Assembly: GCF_001623875.1 (NCBI RefSeq)
Contig: NZ_LWAE01000010.1
Span: 62,001-126,000, forward strand
Source: Clostridium magnum DSM 2767
GTDB taxonomy: Bacteria > Bacillota > Clostridia > Clostridiales > Clostridiaceae
DNA: 64,000 bases
Direction: 5' to 3'
The notes beneath the pieces are model-generated. The model saw nothing but the letters and a program-made list of their open reading frames with translations. It did not search any database and was not told the DNA's origin. Numbering within the stretch: position 1 is the stretch's first letter; every line of letters starts with the position of its first letter. Below are positions 17,710-25,159 of the stretch, piece by piece. A program made the position numbers and the translations under genes.

Positions 17710-17729
17710 ATCGATAAAATATTATCGAT
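17710..17729. repeat. Perfect 20-bp palindrome
   Basis: ATCGATAAAATATTATCGAT is an operator-like perfect inverted repeat (8-bp arms, 4-base centre). No regulator gene is adjacent, and it lies downstream of the minus-strand hydrolase gene, so its role is unknown. Confidence 0.4.
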
Positions 17730-17798
17730 AAAGTGTGACTTATGCACTAACTATTCGATTATTAAGAATACATCTTATATTAGATTGAATGCTTCAAG

Positions 17799-17846
17799 TT
17801 TAAGAAGAAAATGTGATTTTTTCATAACTCACATTTTCTTCTTAAA
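17799..17846 (-). terminator. Hairpin after the PhlG-like hydrolase gene
   Basis: Perfect 18-bp arms (17799-17816 with 17829-17846) and a 12-base loop, 45-90 bases beyond the hydrolase stop at 17891. The 3' arm on the minus strand is U-rich although no U-run follows. Probable terminator of the hydrolase/CoA-transferase operon. Confidence 0.6.
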
Positions 17847-17890
17847 AAAAATGTATGACTCTTACTATTGTAAAATATCTTCAACTATAT

Positions 17891-18670
17891 CTACCATTTA
17901 TTACGTTCTTCATAATAAATCAAAGGTAATAATTTTGCCAAGTTATTAAATTTCTTTATATTACATAGGGCTAAACGCTTGGCTACCTCATCTGATATCT
18001 TAGTTCCTTCCGGTAATACTTTTACTGCTTCTCTATTTATAATTTGATATCCCATCCAGAAACGTGATCGTACTTCTATGCCATCTTCGTTTTTACGAAT
18101 AAAATGGCACATCACAGTAGAATTCATATTTCCTCCCACAACTGATGAGACATAAGGTTCTTTAAAATGATTTATGTCAAATCCAAGTTGGCCAGGAGAC
18201 ATAAAGTGTATTTGTGCTTTTTCTGCCCCGAATCCTCTATCTTCAATTACAGTATGGGTAACTCCCCACAGTTTCTCTTTTAAAGATAAATCTCCATTTA
18301 ACAGTTGTTCTGTTTTGGTTGTTTCAATATAAAAATGATTTTCTTTATCCCATATTTTATATCTCAAGGGATGTAAACCATGCCATGCGAACCACCAATC
18401 AAACATTATTGGAGTAACATGCCTCATTTGAATGATACTTGATACGAATCCAGTTCCATCAGACATGATGCAGTAGCCTGTTTCTACCGGAAGATATCCT
18501 GGTTTTAGTAAATCATTTCTATCTTCTATCCTTAATGCATACTTTGGATCTATTGGCCCTTTATTAATTTTGTCAAGTAACTTCTGAGGTTGTTTTTGCA
18601 TATCCATGTAATAGTATTTAGAATAAGCTTTTGATAATTCTTCATATTTAAGTTCCTTTGTTATGACCAT
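17891..18670 (-). CDS. PhlG-like (DAPG/phloretin hydrolase family) protein
   Basis: 259 residues resembling the DAPG-hydrolase family, which contains 2,4-diacetylphloroglucinol hydrolase PhlG and phloretin hydrolase. These are zinc enzymes that hydrolyse a C-C bond next to a carbonyl. The MFDWWFAWH segment (His97, His100) and Glu143 in VIEDRG fit two expected zinc ligands. The C-terminal region where PhlG supplies His and Glu reads RLALCNIKKFNNLAKLLP, so those positions look like Cys236 and Lys240 instead. The ligand assignment relies on my memory of PhlG. It ends the operon after the beta-keto-acid cleavage enzyme and two zinc ribbons, and may hydrolyse a diketone intermediate. Confidence 0.72.
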   Translation of the reverse strand: MVITKELKYEELSKAYSKYYYMDMQKQPQKLLDKINKGPIDPKYALRIEDRNDLLKPGYLPVETGYCIMSDGTGFVSSIIQMRHVTPIMFDWWFAWHGLHPLRYKIWDKENHFYIETTKTEQLLNGDLSLKEKLWGVTHTVIEDRGFGAEKAQIHFMSPGQLGFDINHFKEPYVSSVVGGNMNSTVMCHFIRKNEDGIEVRSRFWMGYQIINREAVKVLPEGTKISDEVAKRLALCNIKKFNNLAKLLPLIYYEERNKW

Positions 18671-18702
18671 AAAAGCTCCTCTCTGTCTATTTTTTATGTT
18701 TT

Positions 18703-18888
18703 TTATTCAACAGCTACGTTAGCCTTTGAAATTTTATGACAACAAGGACAACAAAAAACAAATTCAAATAATCCATGAGAATATGTTGGTTGTCTTGTCT
18801 CTACCCCGTTCTCATAAATTAATAGTTTTTTATTCTCATCTAATTCGCTTAACTTTTTCTTACAGTTAATACATATTACTTCTTTCAT
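18703..18888 (-). CDS. Small zinc-ribbon-like protein
   Basis: 61 residues with CINC near the N-terminus (Cys6, Cys9) and CCPCC near residues 47-51, spaced like a four-cysteine metal site. SD AAGAGGA lies just before the ATG. It sits 32 bases upstream of the hydrolase gene and 22 bases after another small zinc ribbon. I do not recognise a specific family. It could be a metal-carrying accessory subunit of the neighbouring hydrolase. Confidence 0.6.
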   Translation of the reverse strand: MKEVICINCKKKLSELDENKKLLIYENGVETRQPTYSHGLFEFVFCCPCCHKISKANVAVE

Positions 18889-18910
18889 TTTTTCCTCTTA
18901 CTTTATCTAA

Positions 18911-19099
18911 TTAATCTGAAATATCTTCATATTCCATGTTGTTATCCGGTTCTTTGCAACCTTCTCCAACTAAAACACCAACTGCATGGCAGGTATCACA
19001 TTGTCCAAACTCATTCTGTTTTTCTGCATCCAAACAGTATTTAAATCTCTTCCCACATTTTGGACACTTATAATACATAAAATATGCTCCATAACTCAT
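18911..19099 (-). CDS. Small zinc-ribbon-like protein
   Basis: 62 residues, MSYGAYFMYYKCPKCGKR, with a second pair in CDTCHAVG and an acidic tail (MEYEDISD). I chose the ATG at 19099 because AAGGAG lies 9 bases before it; a TTG-start extension of 22 residues has no SD. Rubredoxin-like or zinc-ribbon spacing (CxxC about 23 residues from CxxC). It may partner with the next small protein or with the hydrolase. The function is not identifiable. Confidence 0.6.
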   Translation of the reverse strand: MSYGAYFMYYKCPKCGKRFKYCLDAEKQNEFGQCDTCHAVGVLVGEGCKEPDNNMEYEDISD

Positions 19100-19291
19100 A
19101 CTATACTTCTCCTTAGGTATATGATTTTTTACTGTTCTCCTGTAACTAAAAATTTTAGTACTCAATATGAGATGTCCAAAATAAAATTATAGACCAAAAT
19201 GTTAGAATAACTCTATGTTAAATATTAAGGTATTGCTTTGAGTAAACCATACCTTAATACTTGACATAGAGTCTTAAAATGCAATTGCTTT

Positions 19292-20155
19292 TTATTTAAA
19301 ATCACACACTCTATTAATACCTAAAATCTCTCTTGCCTCAGCAGGTGTAGCAACCTCATTCCCTGCAACCCTTACGATGTCAGCTGCACGCTTTACTAAT
19401 TGAGCATTGGATTCTGCTAGAACGTCAGCACTCCACATTACATTATCTTCCATACCAACTCTTAAATGTCCACCCATAGCAACTGTAGCTAACATGATTG
19501 GTACATGTTGCTTACCGATACCAAGAGCTCCCCATGTACTTCCCTCTGGCAATAGTCCCTTTAAGTATACTAAATTTTCTATTGTAGCAGTTGAACCACC
19601 AGCAGCTCCTAGAACTAATTGATAATGACATGGTGCTTTTAATACACCCTTTTTTACATAATACAAAGAATTGTAAATCATACCTGCATCGAATATTTCA
19701 ATCTCAGGTTTTATTTCACATTCCTGCATTGTCATTCCCAATCCCTCTAAAAACTTTGGATGATTTATGAATAAACCGCTATGCATCCAATTCATGGAAC
19801 CGCAGTCATAAGAAGCGATTTCAGGTTTGATACTTTTTAAATGAGCTTGTCTTGTTTCATCTGTTGCATTTAAATCACCTGAAGTTGTACAGTTGATAAC
19901 AATATCACATTTTGATTTTATTAAACGAACTGTCTCTTCAAATTTATCTTTGTCCATTGTTCCTTCGCCTTCATCATCTCTCATATGAAGATGGCAGATT
20001 GCAGCACCAACTTTATAACTTTCATAAACATCATCTGCAATTTCCTGTGGAGTCATAGGAACATTGGGATTATTCTTTTTCTTCGGCCATGCACCTGTTG
20101 GTGCTACTGTAATAATTGTCTTTTTTACTTCTTTAATTTTCTTTTTCTCTTCCAT
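19292..20155 (-). CDS. Beta-keto-acid cleavage enzyme (BKACE, DUF849)
   Basis: 287 residues. It begins with the family's ITVAPTGAWP motif, and AAICHLHMRDDEG (His55, His57) provides two of the metal ligands. NCTTSGDLNA, GTMNW-like YDCGSMNW and VGMEDNVMWS are also typical. BKACE enzymes react a beta-keto acid with acetyl-CoA to give acetoacetate plus a new acyl-CoA. Directly downstream of a CoA-transferase pair, it supports a route from a beta-keto acid to acetoacetate and acetoacetyl-CoA. Members are known for 3-keto-5-aminohexanoate, dehydrocarnitine and triacetate; the substrate here is not determined. Confidence 0.88.
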   Translation of the reverse strand: MEEKKKIKEVKKTIITVAPTGAWPKKKNNPNVPMTPQEIADDVYESYKVGAAICHLHMRDDEGEGTMDKDKFEETVRLIKSKCDIVINCTTSGDLNATDETRQAHLKSIKPEIASYDCGSMNWMHSGLFINHPKFLEGLGMTMQECEIKPEIEIFDAGMIYNSLYYVKKGVLKAPCHYQLVLGAAGGSTATIENLVYLKGLLPEGSTWGALGIGKQHVPIMLATVAMGGHLRVGMEDNVMWSADVLAESNAQLVKRAADIVRVAGNEVATPAEAREILGINRVCDFK

Positions 20156-20211
20156 AATTATCCCTCACTTCTTTTTATCCGTTACTGCTGTATTTCGGAC
20201 AACAGCTTTTC

Positions 20212-20862
20212 TTAAATCATAGGTTTCAAATCAGCTGCAATGATTAATTTGGCTTCTGTAACTGCTTGAATATCTTCAATTGAATATTTAGGATTGTACT
20301 CTTTTAATACAATACCATTTTTTGTAATTTCCATAACACCCATTTCAGTAACCACCATATTGACTTGGTTTTTAGCTGTTAATGGTAATGTACATTTTTT
20401 AAGAATTTTATGACGACCTTTATTTGTATGCTCCATTGCAACGATAACTTTTTTTGCACCAACAACTAGATCCATAGCACCTCCCATGCCTGGTACCATT
20501 TTTCCTGGAATAATCCAGTTTGCAATACTACCTTCTTCATCTACCTGAAGAGAGCCCAAAACAGTAGTATCAACGTGACCACCACGGATAACTGTAAAAG
20601 AATCAGCGCTGTTGAAAAACGCTCCCGTTTTATGAATAGATACTGGTTTACCACCTGCATTAACAATAAAGTTTGCATCTTCTTCATTTGGTTCTTCTCC
20701 ACTCAATCCGATAAATCCATTTTCAGACTGCAAAGTGATTGAAATGGATGGATCAAGATGATTGGGAACCAAAGTTGGAAGGCCAATACCCAAATTTACA
20801 ATATCTCCATCATTTAATTCCTTTGCCACACGAGCAGCAATAAAACTTTTTTTGTCTTCCAC
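20212..20862 (-). CDS. 3-oxoacid/acetate CoA-transferase subunit B (second copy)
   Basis: 216 residues, a paralogue of the ctfB product at 1538-2197. It has NLGIGLPT and SENGF with catalytic Glu47. The start is a GTG whose G is shared with the TAG stop of subunit A, so translation is coupled. Between subunit A and the beta-keto-acid cleavage enzyme, it probably activates acetoacetate or a related acid with CoA from acetyl- or butyryl-CoA. Confidence 0.87.
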   Translation of the reverse strand: MEDKKSFIAARVAKELNDGDIVNLGIGLPTLVPNHLDPSISITLQSENGFIGLSGEEPNEEDANFIVNAGGKPVSIHKTGAFFNSADSFTVIRGGHVDTTVLGSLQVDEEGSIANWIIPGKMVPGMGGAMDLVVGAKKVIVAMEHTNKGRHKILKKCTLPLTAKNQVNMVVTEMGVMEITKNGIVLKEYNPKYSIEDIQAVTEAKLIIAADLKPMI

Positions 20863-21521
20863 TATGCTTCACCTCCTACAATATAGTCTACATATATTCC
20901 AGGTGTCTCCACAAACTCAGGTCCTATACTACCTGCCGGAACAATTTTATCTACTTCTGCGATAACAATATCTGCAGCTGTCGCCATCATTGGATTAAAG
21001 TTTCTTGTTGAGCCTCTATATCGTATATTTCCAAATTCATCTGCAATATGCCCTTTGATTATTGAAACATCCGCTTTTAATGGTTTTTCAAGCAGATAAT
21101 CCTTTCCATCTATCTCAATGACCTTTTTTCCTTCAGCAACAATCGTACCAATACCTGTTGGCGTCAAAAATCCACCAAGTCCTGCACCACCACTTCTTAT
21201 TTTCTCAGCAAGTGTTCCCTGTGGGGTTAACTCTAGTTCAAGCTCACCTTCACTATACTGTCTACCACATTCAGGAGTTAATCCTACGTGTGAAGCAATT
21301 AGCTTCTTAATCTGTTTATTTTGAAGTAATTTTTCTGTACCTCGACCTGGAAGACCTGCATCATTACATATTATAGTTAAATCTTTAGTACCAGCTTCAA
21401 CTAAGGCATCAATTATTGCTTCAGGTGTACCGTTTGCCATAAAGCCTCCAATCATTACTGTCATGCCGTCTTTAATCATTGAAGCTGCTGCCTTGGCATT
21501 AATTTGTCGAGTTCTTCCCAT
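20862..21521 (-). CDS. 3-oxoacid/acetate CoA-transferase subunit A (second copy)
   Basis: 219 residues, paralogue of the ctfA product: GGFMANGTPEAI, GAGLGGFLTPTG and STRNFNPMMATAA. Strong SD GAGGAGG precedes the ATG. It is now the first gene after the IS110 element, with the thiolase gene on the element's far side in the same orientation. The insertion may therefore have split one thiolase-CoA-transferase-cleavage-enzyme operon. Confidence 0.87.
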   Translation of the reverse strand: MGRTRQINAKAAASMIKDGMTVMIGGFMANGTPEAIIDALVEAGTKDLTIICNDAGLPGRGTEKLLQNKQIKKLIASHVGLTPECGRQYSEGELELELTPQGTLAEKIRSGGAGLGGFLTPTGIGTIVAEGKKVIEIDGKDYLLEKPLKADVSIIKGHIADEFGNIRYRGSTRNFNPMMATAADIVIAEVDKIVPAGSIGPEFVETPGIYVDYIVGGEA

Positions 21522-21538
21522 AAGTTATCCTCCTCGTA

Positions 21539-21580
21539 TAATAAGTTTATAGCAGTTATTTACTGCCTATAAACTTATTT
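21539..21580. other. Hairpin in the leader of the second CoA-transferase operon
   Basis: AATAAGTTTATAGCAG pairs with CTGCCTATAAACTTATT. Read on the plus strand it is followed by a T-rich tract (terminator-like, for transcripts leaving the CoA-transferase side). On the minus strand it sits just upstream of the SD, where it could be an operator or RNA control element. Confidence 0.45.
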
Positions 21581-21619
21581 ATTTTTTATATTTTGTATAG
21601 ATTAAGAAAGCATCTCAAT

Positions 21620-23390
21620 TTTTCTAGTGGGGATTCTCCCAATTCAGTATTGCTGATTCTTATACTTTCCGATCTATACTGTTTTAACCTACTATTTATT
21701 AAAGGATTTTCTAATGCTAAAATAGTCATAACGGAACTTTAGCGAAGGTTACTGCTGTATTCCTCCTGCAAAACACATTGTGTTATTGCCTGTAAAGCTT
21801 GCAGCCTGACCAAAGTATCATATTCTGCTTACACAAATGTTGCATCTCCTTTCGCAGCCACCAGCAAGGTTTTGCGTCTGGATGAATGCTAATTACGCGA
21901 GGTTGCAGTTAGTACTTTGGATTAGGATAATCCTTTCTAATTTCCTCATTATTTTTGAAAGGTGGTGATTTCATGAAGAAATTAGATTACTTATCAACTC
22001 TATTTGTTGGTATCGATATTGGTGCGAGACAAAATGTTGTCTCTGCTATTAATTTTGAACAGGAATTCTTGATTAAGATGAAACCTGTTCCTAATACGCA
22101 ATTTGGTGCAGAGCAACTTGAATCCATGCTTGTTAAGGTTTTAGAAAACAATACTTTTAAAGCTGTTATAATCGGCTTAGAATCTACTTCCTTTTATGGA
22201 GTACATATAGCCAATTTTTTATCTGCTAGTGAAAAACTTATGACTTACAAACCTTATGTTTACTGCTTGAATCCTAAGGAAGTTGCTAACTACAAAGAAT
22301 CCTTTAATTCTCTTGATAAAAATGATGGCATTGACTCTTTTGTTATTGCTGACTTTGCAAGAGTTGGCAGAATTCATATTGAACCTTGGCGTGGTTCTCA
22401 ATATCTTGCTCTGCAAAGACTTACAAGGCACAGACTTCATATTGTTGAATGCTTAACTAGAGAAAAAACTTACATGTTATCCAATGTATTTCTTAAGTTC
22501 AGCGAATTTGCATTATTACAGGGAGAAGATCATCCTTTTTCTAATAAATACGGTGCTACCGCATCTTCAATACTTACTGAATTTCTATCTTCCGAAGATA
22601 TTGCAAATACATCAATTGAAGAACTTGTTGACTTCGTCAATAGAAAAAGTCGGAAAAGGATTTCTAATCCTCAGATGACTGCTGAAATTTTGCAGCAAGC
22701 TGCACGTAATTCATACCGTCTTGATAAATGTTTGTATGAGCCATTAACAACCTCTATTGCTTGTTCTTTCAACTGTATTCAGGCTTTTGATAAAGAACTT
22801 AAAGGTATTAACAAAGCCATTGAAAAAGCTGTTATGGGAATGAATCCTGTGGAATACAAAATATTAATGTCTATTCCTGGTTTTGGCCCTGTTTACTCCA
22901 GTGGCATTCTTGCTGAATTAGGAAGTGTGCATGCATTTCCTAGTAATGATGCTATTGCTAAATACGCTGGCATCGTGTGGAAAGAAAATCAATCTGGAGG
23001 TTTTAAAGCTGAAAATACACCTATGAACAAAGCTGGTAACCGTTATTTACGCTATTATCTCATAGAAGCTGCAGGAAGTGTTGTTTGCCATATTCCTGAA
23101 TATCAAGAGTTCTATCAGAAGAAATTTGCTGAAGTAACTACACATCAGCACAAACGAGCACTCGCGCTAACATCTCGTAAACTTATTCGTATGATTTTTG
23201 GATTGCTGGCTAAAAATCAGCTCTACTCTTCAAATAGAGTAGATTAATCTATATAAATTATACGAACATACTTTCTCATTGGACTGTATGTTTATTAAGG
23301 TTACCCATTTTTAAAGAAATCATTTGATTTTCTTTTCATTTTGTTCTTGACATATTACCAAATTGCTTTAGTATTTTATATTACCTAATT
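21620..23390 (+). mobile_element. IS110-family insertion sequence (ends approximate)
   Basis: One transposase gene (21973-23247) with about 350 bases of structured, GC-richer non-coding sequence on its left (about 21620-21972) and about 140 bases on its right. In the IS110 group the left non-coding end encodes the bridge RNA that pairs with target and donor. IS110 elements lack clear inverted repeats, so the ends cannot be placed from this sequence alone. It separates the thiolase gene from the CoA-transferase operon. Confidence 0.7.
21973..23247 (+). CDS. IS110-family transposase (DEDD)
   Basis: 424 residues. The N-terminal RuvC-like domain starts FVGIDIGARQNVVSA (first Asp) and continues with GLESTSFYG (Glu). 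The C-terminal transposase_20 domain has SIPGFGPVYSSGILAELG and the catalytic serine region NKAGNRYLRYYLIEAAGS. I chose the ATG at 21973, preceded by AAAGGTGGTG. The gene is intact with no internal stop. Confidence 0.92.
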   Translation: MKKLDYLSTLFVGIDIGARQNVVSAINFEQEFLIKMKPVPNTQFGAEQLESMLVKVLENNTFKAVIIGLESTSFYGVHIANFLSASEKLMTYKPYVYCLNPKEVANYKESFNSLDKNDGIDSFVIADFARVGRIHIEPWRGSQYLALQRLTRHRLHIVECLTREKTYMLSNVFLKFSEFALLQGEDHPFSNKYGATASSILTEFLSSEDIANTSIEELVDFVNRKSRKRISNPQMTAEILQQAARNSYRLDKCLYEPLTTSIACSFNCIQAFDKELKGINKAIEKAVMGMNPVEYKILMSIPGFGPVYSSGILAELGSVHAFPSNDAIAKYAGIVWKENQSGGFKAENTPMNKAGNRYLRYYLIEAAGSVVCHIPEYQEFYQKKFAEVTTHQHKRALALTSRKLIRMIFGLLAKNQLYSSNRVD

Positions 23391-23393
23391 CAA

Positions 23394-24575
23394 TTAGGCT
23401 CTCTTAACAATTAATGCTTGCCCTTGTCCACCGCCGATACATAATGTAGCAAGACCTGTCTTTGCCTCTCTCTTTTCCATTTCATGAAGCAATGTAACAA
23501 GGATTCTTGCACCTGAAGATCCAATAGGATGTCCAATGGCAATTGCGCCCCCATTTACATTAGTGATATCCATGCTCAATCCTAAATCTTTAGCAACTGC
23601 TAGTGCCTGTGCCGCGAAAGCTTCATTTGCTTCAACTAAGTCAAGATCTTTAACTTCCAAACCTGCTTTTACAAGGGCCTTCTTAGTTGCAGGTACAGGA
23701 CCTATACCCATGATTGTTGGGTCAACACCTGCTGTTGCATAAGAAACTACTGTTGCCATAGGCTTAAGTCCTAACTCATCTGCTTTTTCTTTTGACATTA
23801 CAATCAAAGCCGCTGCGCCATCATTGATACCTGATGCATTTGCTGCTGTAACCGTTCCATCTTTTTTAAACGCCGGACGAAGCTTAGAAACCTTTTCTAT
23901 GGTTGTTCCAAACTTAGGAAATTCATCTGTATCAAATATTATTGGATCGCCCTTTCTCTGAGGGATAGCTATAGGTACAATCTCATCTTTGAATCTACCT
24001 TCTTTAACTGCTGCTTCTGCCCTATTCTGGCTTCTTACAGAGAATTCATCCTGCATCTCTCTTGTTAAGCCATATTGCGCTGCAACATTCTCAGCTGTAA
24101 TACCCATATGATAATCATTAAATGCATCCCATAATCCATCGTTAACTGCAACATCAATCATAGTTACATTATTCATTCTTGCTCCCCAGCGAGCTGTTGG
24201 AGTTACATATGGAGCTACACTCATATTCTCTGTTCCACCGCACAGAATTATATCAGCTTCACCAGCTTTGATAGCATTGGCTGCCATAGCAACTGACTTA
24301 AGACCAGAACCACATACTATATTAATTGTAACTGCTGTACTTTCAACTGCTAGTCCAGCCTTTAATGCAACCTGACGTGCAACATTCTGTCCAAGACCAG
24401 CCTGAAGAACATTACCAAAAATCACTTCATCAACCTGCTCTGCCTTTATTCCTGCTCTCTTAATAGCTTCCTTAGCAACTGCAGCTCCAAGTTCTGCTGC
24501 AGGCACTCCCTTTAATGTGCCACCATAGCTGCCAAGGGCAGTTCTGCATGCACTTACAATAACAACTTCTTTCAT
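23394..24575 (-). CDS. thlA: Acetyl-CoA C-acetyltransferase (thiolase)
   Basis: 393 residues, the full thiolase length. Catalytic Cys88 is in NIVCGSGLKS, His349 in GGAIAIGHPIGSSGAR and Cys379 in CIGGGQGQA. It condenses two acetyl-CoA to acetoacetyl-CoA or cleaves the latter. No thiolase gene is present in the crt-bcd-etfBA-hbd operon, so this could serve butyrate synthesis. Its position after the glycyl radical enzyme genes suggests its main role is cleaving acetoacetyl-CoA made by the second CoA-transferase. Confidence 0.93.
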   Translation of the reverse strand: MKEVVIVSACRTALGSYGGTLKGVPAAELGAAVAKEAIKRAGIKAEQVDEVIFGNVLQAGLGQNVARQVALKAGLAVESTAVTINIVCGSGLKSVAMAANAIKAGEADIILCGGTENMSVAPYVTPTARWGARMNNVTMIDVAVNDGLWDAFNDYHMGITAENVAAQYGLTREMQDEFSVRSQNRAEAAVKEGRFKDEIVPIAIPQRKGDPIIFDTDEFPKFGTTIEKVSKLRPAFKKDGTVTAANASGINDGAAALIVMSKEKADELGLKPMATVVSYATAGVDPTIMGIGPVPATKKALVKAGLEVKDLDLVEANEAFAAQALAVAKDLGLSMDITNVNGGAIAIGHPIGSSGARILVTLLHEMEKREAKTGLATLCIGGGQGQALIVKRA

Positions 24576-24838
24576 AATTACGCTCCCCTTTATATGTTTA
24601 ATATTTTCTAATCTATTTAAGTATTGAAAATAGGCTATTCTTTAGAGTTTGTCCCACACTTTACAGAAAGGTTAAAAACCATAACCTCCTTAAACTAACC
24701 AACAGTAATAGAAAAAATTCTACTACTGTTAGTTACAAATCCAAGGATAAAACTACAATTCCATAATCTAACTTAATAAGATAGACATCATTATTTACAG
24801 AATAGAACTATAAACAATCTATGTTTATTTATTGAATT
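24576..24838 (-). other. Spacer between the glycyl-radical subunit gene and thlA
   Basis: It holds an imperfect inverted repeat (24695-24713 with 24718-24735) that could be a processing hairpin or weak terminator. A 15-codon frame follows, with a strong AAGGAGG (start 24682, stop 24635-24637), beginning MVFNLSVKCG. The tiny frame could be a leader peptide or chance; I see no amino-acid bias that would name it. Confidence 0.35.
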
Positions 24839-25141
24839 TTAAAAATGATGCTCAGTTCTAGAAATTACATCATTTTGTACCGTGGTGTTTAAATCAGTAA
24901 AGTAAACACTGTAGCCTGCTACTCTCACCATCAATGTAGGATATTTTTCCGGATGTTTTTGAGCATCTAGTAAAACATTTTTATCCTGACAATTGAATTG
25001 AATATGATGAATGTGCTGATCATTCAAAGCGGTACGTACCAAGTTACACATTCTTGCGATACCTTGTTTCTTATAGCGTCCCTCATCAGGATCAGGAAAC
25101 AATGTATTAATATCAACTTTCTTTACATCATATTTACTCAT
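24839..25141 (-). CDS. Stand-alone glycyl radical domain subunit of the split glycyl radical enzyme
   Basis: 100 residues. It is the C-terminal domain of a glycyl radical enzyme as its own protein: IHHIQFN, LLDAQKHPEKYP, then VRVAGYSVYFTDL with radical Gly76, and the ISRTEHHF terminus. I chose the ATG at 25141, preceded by GAAAGGAG 10 bases upstream; a TTG seven codons earlier lies on the SD itself. The upstream gene ends exactly where this domain normally begins and lacks it, so the two should assemble into one active enzyme. YfiD/GrcA is the known stand-alone radical domain, but it only repairs a complete PflB; here no intact copy exists. Confidence 0.9.
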   Translation of the reverse strand: MSKYDVKKVDINTLFPDPDEGRYKKQGIARMCNLVRTALNDQHIHHIQFNCQDKNVLLDAQKHPEKYPTLMVRVAGYSVYFTDLNTTVQNDVISRTEHHF

Positions 25142-25159
25142 TTTTTTCGCTCCTTTCAA

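Noticed and set aside
24635..24682. 15-codon frame with a strong SD upstream of thlA
   Set aside because: Too short and without a recognisable leader-peptide pattern; listed only within the spacer description.
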